This document shows, in pieces, positions 15,819 to 23,106 of a stretch of DNA of 43,620 nucleotides. The position numbers and the translations under genes were made by a program. Within the stretch, counting starts at the first letter, position 1, and every line of letters starts with the position of its first letter. Origin of the DNA: Amycolatopsis thailandensis. GTDB taxonomy: Bacteria > Actinomycetota > Actinomycetes > Mycobacteriales > Pseudonocardiaceae. Location of the stretch: the NCBI RefSeq assembly GCF_002234405.1, contig NZ_NMQT01000119.1:1-43620 (forward strand), in the 5' to 3' direction. Under the pieces are notes generated by a model that did not search any database, was not told the DNA's origin, and worked only from the letters and a program-made list of their open reading frames with translations.

Positions 15819-17786
15819 CTAGACGTCGAGGAAGCGAACGTCCTTGGCGTTGCGCGTGATGAAGGAGCGGCGCGCCTCGACGTCCTCGCCCATCAGGACG
15901 GAGAACAGGTCGTCGGCCTGCGCGGCGTCGTCCAGGGTGACCTGGCCGAGCAGCCGGTTCGCCGGGTCCATCGTGGTCTCCCACAGCTCTTCGGCGTTCA
16001 TCTCGCCGAGACCCTTGTAGCGCTGGATCGCGTCGTCCTTGGGCAGCTTCCGGCCCGCCTCGACACCCGCCTGGATGACGGCGTCGCGCTCGCGGTCGGA
16101 GTACGCGTACTCCGGCTCCTGGCGCGGCCACTTGATCTTGTACAGCGGCGGCCGCGAGAGGAACACGTGGCCGTGCTCGATGAGCGGGGTCATGAAGCGG
16201 AACAGCAGGGTGAGCAGCAGCGTGGTGATGTGCTGGCCGTCGACGTCGGCGTCGGCCATCAGCACGATCTTGTGGTAGCGCAGCTTCTCGAGGTCGAACT
16301 CGTCGTGGATGCCGGTGCCGAGCGCGGTGATCAACGACTGGACCTCGGTGTTCTTGAGGACGCGGTCGATACGGGCCTTCTCGACGTTGATGATCTTGCC
16401 CCGGATCGGCAGGATCGCCTGGTACATCGAGTCGCGGCCTTCCTTGGCCGAACCGCCGGCCGAGTCACCCTCGACGATGTAGAGCTCGCATTCCGACGGG
16501 TTGGTCGAGCGGCAGTCCTTGAGCTTGCCGGGCAGCCCGCCGATCTCCAGCGCGCCCTTGCGGCGGACCAGGTCGCGCGCCTTGCGGGCGGCCATCCGCG
16601 CGTGGGCCGAGGAGATCGACTTGTTGATGATCGTCTTCGACTCGGTGGGATTGCGCTCGAACCAGTCGGCCAGCCACTCGTTCGACGTCTGCTGCACGAA
16701 CGTCTTGGCCTCGCTGTTGCCCAGCTTGGTCTTGGTCTGGCCCTCGAACTGCGGCTCGGACAGCTTGATCGAGACGATCGCGGCGAGACCCTCGCGCACG
16801 TCGTCACCGGTCAGGTTGGCGTCCTTCTCCTTGAGCAGCTTCTTCTCGCGCGCGTACGCGTTGACGACGCGGGTGAGCGCGGCGCGGAAGCCCTCTTCGT
16901 GCGTGCCGCCCTCGTGCGTGTTGATCGTGTTGGCGAAGGTGTACACCGACGGCGTGAAACCGTTGTTCCACTGCATGGCGACCTCGACCTCGAGGCCGGT
17001 GCCCTTGGCCTCGAAGGAGATCACGTTGGGGTGGATCGGGTCCTTGCTGCCGTTGATGTGTTTGACGAAGTCTTCGAGACCGCCGGGGTAGCAGTAGGTC
17101 TTTTCCTTGACCCGCGCCGCCTGGCCGGAAGCGTCCTCTTCGGTCTCTTCGTCGGCGACGCGCTCGTCGCGCAGCGAAAGGGTCAGGCCCTTGTTGAGGA
17201 AGGCCATCTCCTGGAGACGACGGGAAATCGTCTCGAAGTTGTACGTCGTGGTCTCGAAGATGCCGCCGTCGGCCCAGAAGGTGATCGTGGTGCCGGTGCC
17301 GTCGGCCGCGCCGAGGTCCTGCAGCTCGCCGGGGATCTGGTCGGTGTACTCCTGGCGCCAGCTGCGGCCGCCGTATTTGACCTCGGCCAGCAGTTTCGTC
17401 GACAGCGCGTTCACCACGGAGACACCGACGCCGTGCAGACCACCGGAGACCGCGTAGGAGTCGCTGTCGAACTTGCCGCCCGCGTGGAGCACGGTGAGCA
17501 CGACCTCCAGGGTCGGCTTCTGCTCCTTGGGGTGGATGTCGACCGGGATGCCGCGGCCGTCGTCGACGACGCGCACCCCGCCGTCGGCCAGCAGGGTAAC
17601 CTCGACCTTGGTGGCGTAACCGGCCATCGCCTCGTCGACGGAGTTGTCGACCACCTCTTGGACGAGGTGGTGGAGGCCGCGTTCACCGGTGGAACCGATG
17701 TACATACCGGGACGCTTGCGGACGGCTTCGAGACCTTCGAGCACCGTGATCGACGACGCGTTGTACTCGCTCTTGTTCTCGGTCAC
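15819..17786 (-). CDS. gyrB: DNA gyrase subunit B
   Basis: 655 residues from the GTG at 17786 (VTENKSEYNASSITVLEG). An in-frame ATG at 17861 would add 25 polar residues; the shorter start has GAGGAG 11 bases upstream, and neither is decisive. The GHKL ATPase domain shows EVVDNSVDEAMAG, VDDGRGIPVD and GGLHGVGVSVVNALS. The transducer follows. The TOPRIM domain has EGDSAGGSAKEGRD and the DADVDGQHI metal site. The conserved C-terminal tail ends RNAKDVRFLDV. It powers gyrase by ATP hydrolysis. It is the first gene of gyrBA, preceded by a 144-219 base gap that must hold the promoter. Confidence 0.99.
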   Translation of the reverse strand: MTENKSEYNASSITVLEGLEAVRKRPGMYIGSTGERGLHHLVQEVVDNSVDEAMAGYATKVEVTLLADGGVRVVDDGRGIPVDIHPKEQKPTLEVVLTVLHAGGKFDSDSYAVSGGLHGVGVSVVNALSTKLLAEVKYGGRSWRQEYTDQIPGELQDLGAADGTGTTITFWADGGIFETTTYNFETISRRLQEMAFLNKGLTLSLRDERVADEETEEDASGQAARVKEKTYCYPGGLEDFVKHINGSKDPIHPNVISFEAKGTGLEVEVAMQWNNGFTPSVYTFANTINTHEGGTHEEGFRAALTRVVNAYAREKKLLKEKDANLTGDDVREGLAAIVSIKLSEPQFEGQTKTKLGNSEAKTFVQQTSNEWLADWFERNPTESKTIINKSISSAHARMAARKARDLVRRKGALEIGGLPGKLKDCRSTNPSECELYIVEGDSAGGSAKEGRDSMYQAILPIRGKIINVEKARIDRVLKNTEVQSLITALGTGIHDEFDLEKLRYHKIVLMADADVDGQHITTLLLTLLFRFMTPLIEHGHVFLSRPPLYKIKWPRQEPEYAYSDRERDAVIQAGVEAGRKLPKDDAIQRYKGLGEMNAEELWETTMDPANRLLGQVTLDDAAQADDLFSVLMGEDVEARRSFITRNAKDVRFLDV

Positions 17787-18005
17787 AGGCGTTGATTCTC
17801 CTCGTCTACCCCGAGCGGAAGCTCGCTCGTCTCCAGTGTACTTGGCCGCGTCCGCTGACATGCGGCAAGGACACCCCTGATTTGCTCACAGGCGCGCTAA
17901 TTCGTTCGAAGAAGAGTCTTGACGTTCGCGAAGCACTCTGAGCGGCTTCTCGGGGCTTTGGCGGCACGGTCTTCGAAGCACAGACGCGGCGAAGCGCAAG
18001 TCGGG

Positions 18006-18749
18006 TCAGCCGTACGTGTCACGCGGACCACGTCCTGGGACGTGCCGCGGCCCTTTCCGCCAGCTCGGGGCCGTCGGCCCCTGGATCCGCATCTTCTTCA
18101 CCACGCCGTGCCCGACGCCTTTCGCGATCTTCGCCAGCAGCTGGCTCTGAAGCAGGCGAAGCTGCGTCGCCCACGCCGTCGAGCTCGCGCGCACTGTCAG
18201 CTCGCCGTCCTTCAAGGCGACGGGCTGCGCGTGCTCGGCGACCTCGTCACCCACGAGCCTGGCCCAGTGCCCGAAGACCTGACCGTTGGCCAGCCGCGTG
18301 TTCCAGCCGCGGTCCACCGCGATCCGGGAGGCGAGCCTGCCGAGCGGCTGCGGGTCACGGATGTCGGCGCCCGGCCCTGACCAGCGACGACGTCGCGAGC
18401 TCTGGCCGTTCGCCCCGGACCCTCCACCGGTGATACGGCCGCGACGGACGCCCGGTTCAACTCCGCGGGCCTTCGCTTTGGCTTTCGCGGCGTCCAGAGC
18501 GGCACGCGCGAGGTCACGACCGGTAGTCGGCTCATTGCCTTCAGTACCGGTTGGGCCGTTCGATACCGGAGCGCGTTCACTCTGCGTGTCGAACAGGGCT
18601 CCCTCACTCGGGTTACCGCCCGAGCGGGGGGTGTCAAGCCGCTTATCAGGCCCCTTGGTCACGCGGGGCGATAACGCGTTCACGGTGTTATCCACACTGT
18701 CCACAGGTTTGTCCCCAGATCGGTGGGCAACTGCTGTGGCGCCGATCAC
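18006..18749 (-). CDS. dciA: DciA (DUF721) family protein, replicative helicase loader
   Basis: 247 residues if the GTG at 18749 is used. Several in-frame GTG codons (for example at VDNTV and VTKGPDK) are alternatives, and no good ribosome-binding site picks one. The N-terminal about 130 residues are polar and basic (ARAALDAAKAKAKARG, RRRRWSGPGAD). The DUF721 domain follows: LGRLASRIAVDRGWNTRLANGQVFGHWARLVGDEVAEHAQPVALKDGEL and STAWATQLRLLQSQLLAKI. DciA proteins help load DnaB in bacteria without DnaC/DnaI, which fits its place between recF and gyrB. The 5' end contains three DnaA-box-like sequences, so DnaA may control it or bind there. Confidence 0.88.
   Translation of the reverse strand: MIGATAVAHRSGDKPVDSVDNTVNALSPRVTKGPDKRLDTPRSGGNPSEGALFDTQSERAPVSNGPTGTEGNEPTTGRDLARAALDAAKAKAKARGVEPGVRRGRITGGGSGANGQSSRRRRWSGPGADIRDPQPLGRLASRIAVDRGWNTRLANGQVFGHWARLVGDEVAEHAQPVALKDGELTVRASSTAWATQLRLLQSQLLAKIAKGVGHGVVKKMRIQGPTAPSWRKGPRHVPGRGPRDTYG
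18688..18717. promoter_or_regulatory. Cluster of three DnaA-box-like sites at the 5' end of dciA
   Basis: TTATCCACA (18688-18696, a perfect E. coli-type box), CTGTCCACA (18697-18705, one mismatch to TTGTCCACA) and TTGTCCCCA (18709-18717, one mismatch) lie in the same orientation, 9 and 12 bases apart. The same box style and close spacing occur in the oriC array at 22431-22471. They fall within codons about 11-21 of dciA if it starts at 18749, or upstream of it if a later start is used. Confidence 0.6.
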
Positions 18750-18770
18750 CCGGGGTGTCCGCCGCGCGGA

Positions 18771-19925
18771 TCACCCTCGGTTGATCTCACCATCCGCCAC
18801 GAGGAATCGAGCCCCGGCCAGTTCGGCGGGTACGTCCTCGTCCACGGCGGCGGTCACCAGTACCTGCTCGGCACCGGCCGCCACCTCCGCCAGCCGGGCC
18901 CGGCGACGCCGGTCCAGCTCGGCGAACACATCATCCAGCAGAAGCACCGGTTCCCCGGCCTCGCCACGCAGGAGCTCGTAGCTTCCCAGACGCAATGCGA
19001 GGGCGAACGACCAGGACTCCCCATGGCTCGCGTAGCCCTTCGCCGGCGCTTCGCCGAGGATGAGGTCGAGCTCGTCCCGGTGCGGGCCGACCATGCTCAC
19101 CCCGCGCTCCAGCTCCAGGTTCCGGGACCGTTTCAGCGCCTCGACCAGCACTTCCTTGAGCACGGCCTGATCGGCGCGAGGGCCGTCCGGGGTGCCGTAG
19201 CCCTCTGGCATCGCTTCGCCCAGGCTCGACTTGTACGCGATCTTCGCCGGTCTCGAATCGGGCGCGACCCCCATGTACGCGGAGGCCGCGTACGGCGCGA
19301 GGTCCGCGATGAGGTTGAGCCGGGCGGCCAGCAACGCGGCACCGGCCACCGACAGGTGGTCGTCCCAGACGTCGAGCGTCGACAACGCGTACGGGTCTTC
19401 GCGTCCCGTCCGCCGCTTGCCCGCCGTCTTGAGGAGCGCGTTCCGCTGCTTCAGCACCTTCTCGTAGTCGGCGCGGACCCCGGCGTACCGGGGCGCGCGC
19501 AGCACAAGGAGTTCGTCCATGAACCGGCGGCGCTCCCCGGGATCCCCGCGCACGAGTGCCAGGTCCTCCGGGGAGAACAGCACCGTGCGCAGGATCCCGA
19601 GCACGTCACGCGGCTTGCCGACCGCGCCGCGGTTGACCCGCGCGCGGTTCGCCTTGCCAGGGGTGATCTCCAGCTCGACCGTCAGCTCGCGGTCTTCGTT
19701 GACCACCGCGACCCTGATCAGCGCGCGTTCGCAGCCGTGCCGCACCAACGGCGCGTCGGTCGCGACGCGATGCGAACCCAGGGTCGCGATGTAGCCGATC
19801 GCCTCGAGGAGGTTCGTCTTGCCGCGGCCGTTCTGTCCGACGAGGACGGTCGGGCCGGGTTCGAGCGCGAGATCGGCTTGTGGCCAGGACCGGAAGTCGG
19901 TGACCTGGAGATGTCTCAAGTACAA
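18771..19925 (-). CDS. recF: DNA replication and repair protein RecF
   Basis: 384 residues. RecF is an SMC-like ATPase that helps load RecA at gaps. Walker A GQNGRGKTN lies at residues 30-38; the signature segment SHGESWSFALALRLGSYELL and the Walker B LLLDDVFAELD lie near the C-terminus, followed by QVLVTAAVDED. The N-terminal MYLRHLQVTDFRSW is typical, and its first codon is TTG at 19925, since no ATG or GTG is available in phase after the gnd stop. It lies 9 bases after gnd and 21 bases before dciA, so the minus-strand block dnaN-gnd-recF-dciA is probably one transcription unit. Confidence 0.97.
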   Translation of the reverse strand: MYLRHLQVTDFRSWPQADLALEPGPTVLVGQNGRGKTNLLEAIGYIATLGSHRVATDAPLVRHGCERALIRVAVVNEDRELTVELEITPGKANRARVNRGAVGKPRDVLGILRTVLFSPEDLALVRGDPGERRRFMDELLVLRAPRYAGVRADYEKVLKQRNALLKTAGKRRTGREDPYALSTLDVWDDHLSVAGAALLAARLNLIADLAPYAASAYMGVAPDSRPAKIAYKSSLGEAMPEGYGTPDGPRADQAVLKEVLVEALKRSRNLELERGVSMVGPHRDELDLILGEAPAKGYASHGESWSFALALRLGSYELLRGEAGEPVLLLDDVFAELDRRRRARLAEVAAGAEQVLVTAAVDEDVPAELAGARFLVADGEINRG

Positions 19926-19934
19926 CCCGTTTGC

Positions 19935-20825
19935 CTAGCTGCCGGCCTTCTTGACCGAATGGCCGCCGAACTGGTTGCGCAGCGCGGCGACGGCCCGCAT
20001 CGCGGCGGAATCCTCCTGGCGCGAAGCGAACCGGGCGAACAGCGCGGCCGAGATGACCGGGGCCGGGACCGCGTTGTTGATCGCCTCTTCGAGGGTCCAC
20101 CGGCCTTCACCGGAATCCTCGACGTAGCCTTCGAGGTCGTCCAGCTCCGGGTCCTCGTCGAGCGCGCGGACGAGCAGGTCGAGCAGCCACGAGCGGACGA
20201 CCGTCCCGCGCTGCCAGCCCTTGATCACCGCGGGCACGTTCTCGACGACCTTCGCGGCTTCGAGCAGCTCGAAGCCTTCGGCGAAGGCCTGCATCATGCC
20301 GTACTCGATGCCGTTGTGGATCATCTTCGCGTAGTGACCGGAGCCCACGGCGCCGGCGTGCGAGAAGCCCTCTTCGCGCGGTCCCTCGGGGCGGAGCGCG
20401 TCGAAGATCGGCATGGCCTTCTCGACGTCCGAAGCGGCGCCGCCGACCATCAGGCCGTAGCCGTTGTCCTTGCCCCACACGCCACCGGAAACCCCGCAGT
20501 CGAGGTAACCGATCTTCTTCGCGGCGAGGAGGTCGCCGTTGATCTTGTCGTCGGTGTACTTCGAGTTGCCGCCGTCGATCACGAGGTCGCCCTCGGACAG
20601 CAGGTTGCCGAGCTCCGCGACGGTCTGCCGGGTGGGCTCACCGGCGGGCACCATGATCCAGACGATCCGGGGACCGTCCAGTTTGGACACCATGTCCTCG
20701 AGTGACGTGGAGTCGGTGAGGTCGGGGTTGCGGTCGTAACCGATGACCTCGTGACCGGCCGCACGCAGCCGCTCACGCATGTTGAACCCCATTTTGCCGA
20801 GGCCGATGAGTCCCAGCTGAGCCAT
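19935..20825 (-). CDS. gnd: 6-phosphogluconate dehydrogenase, short form (decarboxylating)
   Basis: 296 residues, the short form of about 300 rather than the 470-residue form. It oxidises and decarboxylates 6-phosphogluconate to ribulose 5-phosphate. The N-terminal Rossmann motif is GLIGLGKMGFNM; the second strand ends in GYDRNPD, where the acidic residue suggests preference for NAD+ (inference). IMVPAGEPT, VIDGGNSKY, VSGGVWGKDNGYGLMVGG and HYAKMIHNGIEYGMMQAFAEGF carry the substrate and catalytic residues (Lys and Asn in KMIHNGIE). Its location between dnaN and recF recurs in actinomycetes. It lies 38 bases after dnaN. Confidence 0.96.
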   Translation of the reverse strand: MAQLGLIGLGKMGFNMRERLRAAGHEVIGYDRNPDLTDSTSLEDMVSKLDGPRIVWIMVPAGEPTRQTVAELGNLLSEGDLVIDGGNSKYTDDKINGDLLAAKKIGYLDCGVSGGVWGKDNGYGLMVGGAASDVEKAMPIFDALRPEGPREEGFSHAGAVGSGHYAKMIHNGIEYGMMQAFAEGFELLEAAKVVENVPAVIKGWQRGTVVRSWLLDLLVRALDEDPELDDLEGYVEDSGEGRWTLEEAINNAVPAPVISAALFARFASRQEDSAAMRAVAALRNQFGGHSVKKAGS

Positions 20826-20863
20826 GAAGATCCCCTTTGGTGCGAAAGAAAACTAAAGACCGG

Positions 20864-21997
20864 TCAGCCCGGGAGGCGAACCGGCATCAGCAGGTACAGG
20901 TAGCCGGGGACGACGTTGCCCTCTTCGTCGGCCGGCTTGATCAGCGCCGGCCGGTTCGGAGTGGTGAACGTCAGTTCCGCGCGGTTCGCGTTCAGCGCGC
21001 CGAGCCCGTCGACGAGGTACCCCGGGTTGAACGCGATGGTCACCGGCTCACCCTCGTAGTCGACCTGAAGCTCTTCTTCGGCCGAACCCTCGTCGTCGCC
21101 ACCGGCGGAAAGCCGCAGCGAACCGTCCTTGAACTCCAGCCGCACCTGGGTGCCACGCTCGGCGACGAGCGAAACACGCTTGATCGACTCGGCGAGCGCG
21201 GAGACCTCGATGACCGCGCGCGACGTGTGCTGCGCGGGCAGCAGCTGCCGGTACGGCGGGAACTCCGCGTCGAGGAGACGGGTCGTGGTGTAGCGGCCGG
21301 AACCGGAGAGACCGAGGAGGCCCTCACCGCTGGCGAGCGCGAGGCGGATCTTGGCACCGCTGGCGCCGAGCGTCTTCGCGGCTTCGGCGAGCGTGCGCGC
21401 CGGGACGAGCACGGCGGCGTCGGACAGGCCCTCGGCCGGCTCCCAGGTGAACTCGCGCATCGCGAGCCGGAAGCGGTCGGTGGCGACCAGGGTCAGCGAG
21501 GAGCCGGAGATCTCCAGCCGCATGCCGGTCAGCATCGGGAGGGTGTCGTCCTTGCCCGCGGCGACGACGACCTGGGTGACGGCCTGGCCGAAGGCGTCGC
21601 CGGTGAGTTCACCGGCGAAGGCGGGCTGGGACGGGAGCTGCGGGTAGTCCTCGACCGGCATGGTCGGCAGGGAGAAGCGCGCGGAGCCGCAGGTGATGGT
21701 CGCGCGGGCGCCGTCGACGGAGATCTCCACCGGCTGCGCGGGCAGTGACTTGGTGATGTCGGCCAGCAGACGACCGGAGACCAGGAGGCGGCCGCCGTCG
21801 GCGATGGTGGCCGGGACGCCGACCGTGGCGGAGACCTCGTAGTCGAATCCGGAGACGGTGAGTGCGTCACTCGTCCCGTCGGATCCCGCATCGAGCAGGA
21901 CACCGCCCAGAACCGGGACGGGGGGCCGCGACGGGAGGCTTCTCGCCACCCACGCGACGGCGTCGGCCAGCCCGTCACGCTCGACGCGGATCTTCAT
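20864..21997 (-). CDS. dnaN: DNA polymerase III beta subunit (sliding clamp)
   Basis: 377 residues forming the usual three-domain half ring. The start MKIRVERDGLADAVAWVARSLPSRPPVPVLGGVLL is typical, and the C-terminal VPGYLYLLMPVRLPG is the conserved end that contributes to the protein-binding pocket (MPVRL matches the usual MPMRL). The clamp tethers polymerase III to DNA. AGGAAG lies 5 bases before the ATG at 21997. Its leader can form two competing hairpins (see the entry at 22007-22039). It is the first gene on the left side of oriC and runs in the direction of leftward fork movement. Confidence 0.98.
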   Translation of the reverse strand: MKIRVERDGLADAVAWVARSLPSRPPVPVLGGVLLDAGSDGTSDALTVSGFDYEVSATVGVPATIADGGRLLVSGRLLADITKSLPAQPVEISVDGARATITCGSARFSLPTMPVEDYPQLPSQPAFAGELTGDAFGQAVTQVVVAAGKDDTLPMLTGMRLEISGSSLTLVATDRFRLAMREFTWEPAEGLSDAAVLVPARTLAEAAKTLGASGAKIRLALASGEGLLGLSGSGRYTTTRLLDAEFPPYRQLLPAQHTSRAVIEVSALAESIKRVSLVAERGTQVRLEFKDGSLRLSAGGDDEGSAEEELQVDYEGEPVTIAFNPGYLVDGLGALNANRAELTFTTPNRPALIKPADEEGNVVPGYLYLLMPVRLPG

Positions 21998-22006
21998 GCG
22001 CGCTTC

Positions 22007-22039
22007 CTTTCGACAGCCGAGCCCCTGACGGCTCGAAAG
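22007..22039 (-). promoter_or_regulatory. Possible regulatory hairpins in the dnaN leader
   Basis: A 7-bp inverted repeat CTTTCGA (22007-22013) / TCGAAAG (22033-22039) overlaps a 6-bp inverted repeat CGAGCC (22018-22023) / GGCTCG (22030-22035). Only one can form at a time. On the minus strand the outer stem takes in part of the AAAGGAAG ribosome-binding region of dnaN. Confidence 0.25.
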
Positions 22040-22244
22040 CTCAACGGGTCACCTCGGCCGGAGAGCGCGATGGCCAGGTGCCTCGCAGGTGTGTCCGGTC
22101 CGTGCGAGGACGCGAACGCACGTCGACACGCAGACCAGGTGCAGGGACCCACGTTAGGCCGTCCCCGGGGTCCGCGTCACCTCGGCCTCCCCTTGCTTTT
22201 GTCGACAAGACGACACGAGTCTCCGGCTGTCCCCAACTTCGTCC

Positions 22245-22325
22245 TTCGCCTGTTTTTGTTTTGTTCTCTTCTAGAGAAGAAGAAAAGACAGCAGTAGTAA
22301 TAGGTGTTGTGGATTGTGTGGACAA
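22245..22325 (-). other. Putative DNA-unwinding element with DnaA-trio and abutting DnaA boxes
   Basis: Read on the minus strand from 22325: DnaA box TTGTCCACA (22325-22317), a second box CAATCCACA directly abutting (22316-22308), a 4-base spacer, then CTATTACTACTGCTG (22303-22289). The complement of this last stretch is a run of GAT/AAT/GAT/GAC/GAC trinucleotides, the DnaA-trio pattern. A pyrimidine-rich, AT-rich tract follows to about 22245 (runs of T and A that stand out from the roughly 70% GC surroundings). The order box-box-trio-AT tract equals the basal unwinding system described for Bacillus oriC. Confidence 0.6.
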
Positions 22326-22430
22326 GGCTCGTTCGCGCAGGTCCGGGCGCGTCCGACCCTGTGGACTCCGGGTGTGTACGGACGGTGGACAGCTCGGGCG
22401 TCCCGTGGATGGTTTCGAGCCACGCTCGAT

Positions 22431-22493
22431 TTGTCCACAGTCATCCACAGTTGTCCCCACGGTTATCCCCAGCTGTGCGCCGATTTATACCCA
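22431..22493 (+). promoter_or_regulatory. DnaA-box array, about 10-base spacing
   Basis: TTGTCCACA (22431), TCATCCACA (22441), TTGTCCCCA (22451), TTATCCCCA (22463) and TTATACCCA (22485) are all in plus orientation. The first three are spaced exactly 10 bases apart, so they lie on the same helix face. One box is perfect; the others have one or two mismatches. Confidence 0.8.
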
Positions 22494-22559
22494 GGGGCTG
22501 TGGGCCCGGTTCGTGACCGGAATCGCTCGGGAGAGTGATCCGAGCGGCTTGCGTCACCC

Positions 22560-22647
22560 TTGTGCACAAGATGTGGGCAACCTGGGGACAGCGTGTGGAT
22601 CATGGTGTGGAAATGCTGTGGACTGCCTGTGAGTGCGATGTGGACGA
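22560..22647. promoter_or_regulatory. DnaA-box array with mainly minus-oriented boxes
   Basis: TTGTGCACA (22560-22568, self-complementary core), TGTGGGCAA (22572-22580), TGTGGATCA (22594-22602), TGTGGACTG (22617-22625) and TGTGGACGA (22639-22647). Most are the reverse of TTGTCCACA or TTATCCACA with one or two mismatches, opposite in orientation to the array at 22431. Confidence 0.7.
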
Positions 22648-22682
22648 AAATCCGATCGCCGCTGGCCCGGAGCCTGCCGGAG

Positions 22683-22726
22683 TTGTGCACAAGATACCCA
22701 CAGCATGTGGATTCCCTTTGTACACA
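22683..22726. promoter_or_regulatory. DnaA-box pair at the right edge of oriC
   Basis: TTGTGCACA (22683-22691) and TTGTACACA (22718-22726), each one mismatch from TTGTCCACA and each part of a palindrome readable from both strands. A weaker TGTGGATTC lies at 22706. Confidence 0.6.
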
Positions 22727-22868
22727 AGGGAAATCGCGAAGCTCTCTCACACGCGCTTCGGCTCCTTCGCGCCCTTCGCCCCTTCTCCTCAAGTACCCAC
22801 CCTTCGCCGCTCTACACCCCCTTCAGACCTATGTAGACGGCTCGACGGCAGGAAGAAGGCATGAAGAA

Positions 22869-22897
22869 GGGGCTCCCACCTGGACAGTGAGAGCCCC
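22869..22897. terminator. Hairpin between oriC and dnaA
   Basis: A 7-bp perfect stem GGGGCTC (22869-22875) / GAGCCCC (22891-22897) with a 15-base loop. It could end transcripts running from dnaA towards oriC. No strong T tract is present, so the role is uncertain. Confidence 0.35.
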
Positions 22898-23011
22898 TGA
22901 AACCCTTGTGTGCTAACGAATCGATGCTCAGATGACCCAACGGTCTCCCGGAAGCGCGCCAGCGCGACGGGAGACTTCACCGTCGAGCGCCCTCTTTCGG
23001 GCCGAAGGCCC

Positions 23012-23090
23012 AAGGAAACGTGATGAAGGGGCGCCCTCCGCTCTCAACCTGAGTTGGAAGCGGAACGACGCCCCTTCGGCACGTTTCCTT
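23012..23090 (-). terminator. Very long hairpin just downstream of dnaA
   Basis: AAGGAAACGTG (23012-23022) pairs perfectly with 23080-23090, AAGGGGCG (23026-23033) with 23069-23076, CCGCT (23038-23042) with AGCGG (23059-23063), and CAAC (23045-23048) with GTTG (23053-23056) around a CTGA loop. In total about 28 base pairs form. It starts 16 bases after the dnaA stop on the minus strand and probably shields oriC from dnaA transcription. Confidence 0.7.
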
Positions 23091-23106
23091 CAGCGCTCGA
23101 CAGATA

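Larger units (their letters stand above)
22190..22730. other. oriC: Chromosomal replication origin oriC
   Basis: The 1109-base gap between dnaN (from 21997) and dnaA (to 23107) has no credible gene. It holds an AT-rich tract and more than a dozen DnaA-box-like 9-mers matching TTGTCCACA or TTATCCACA in both orientations. Perfect TTGTCCACA boxes are at 22317-22325 (minus) and 22431-22439 (plus). One- or two-mismatch boxes are at 22199, 22308, 22441, 22451, 22463, 22560, 22572, 22594, 22639, 22683 and 22718. This is the classical actinobacterial oriC position. The remaining sequence to 23106 carries hairpins only. Confidence 0.93.

Noticed and set aside
13542..17795. Open frame of 1417 codons on the plus strand
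   Set aside because: It is the antisense shadow of gyrA and gyrB, whose proteins are complete and fully conserved on the minus strand.
17918..17923. TTGACG as a -35 element
   Set aside because: It lies on the plus strand, away from gyrB and dciA (both minus), and no -10 follows at the right distance.
22041..22460. 139-residue minus-strand ORF in the origin region
   Set aside because: Low-complexity Arg/Ser/Pro composition, overlaps DnaA boxes and the AT tract, no start context; judged non-coding.
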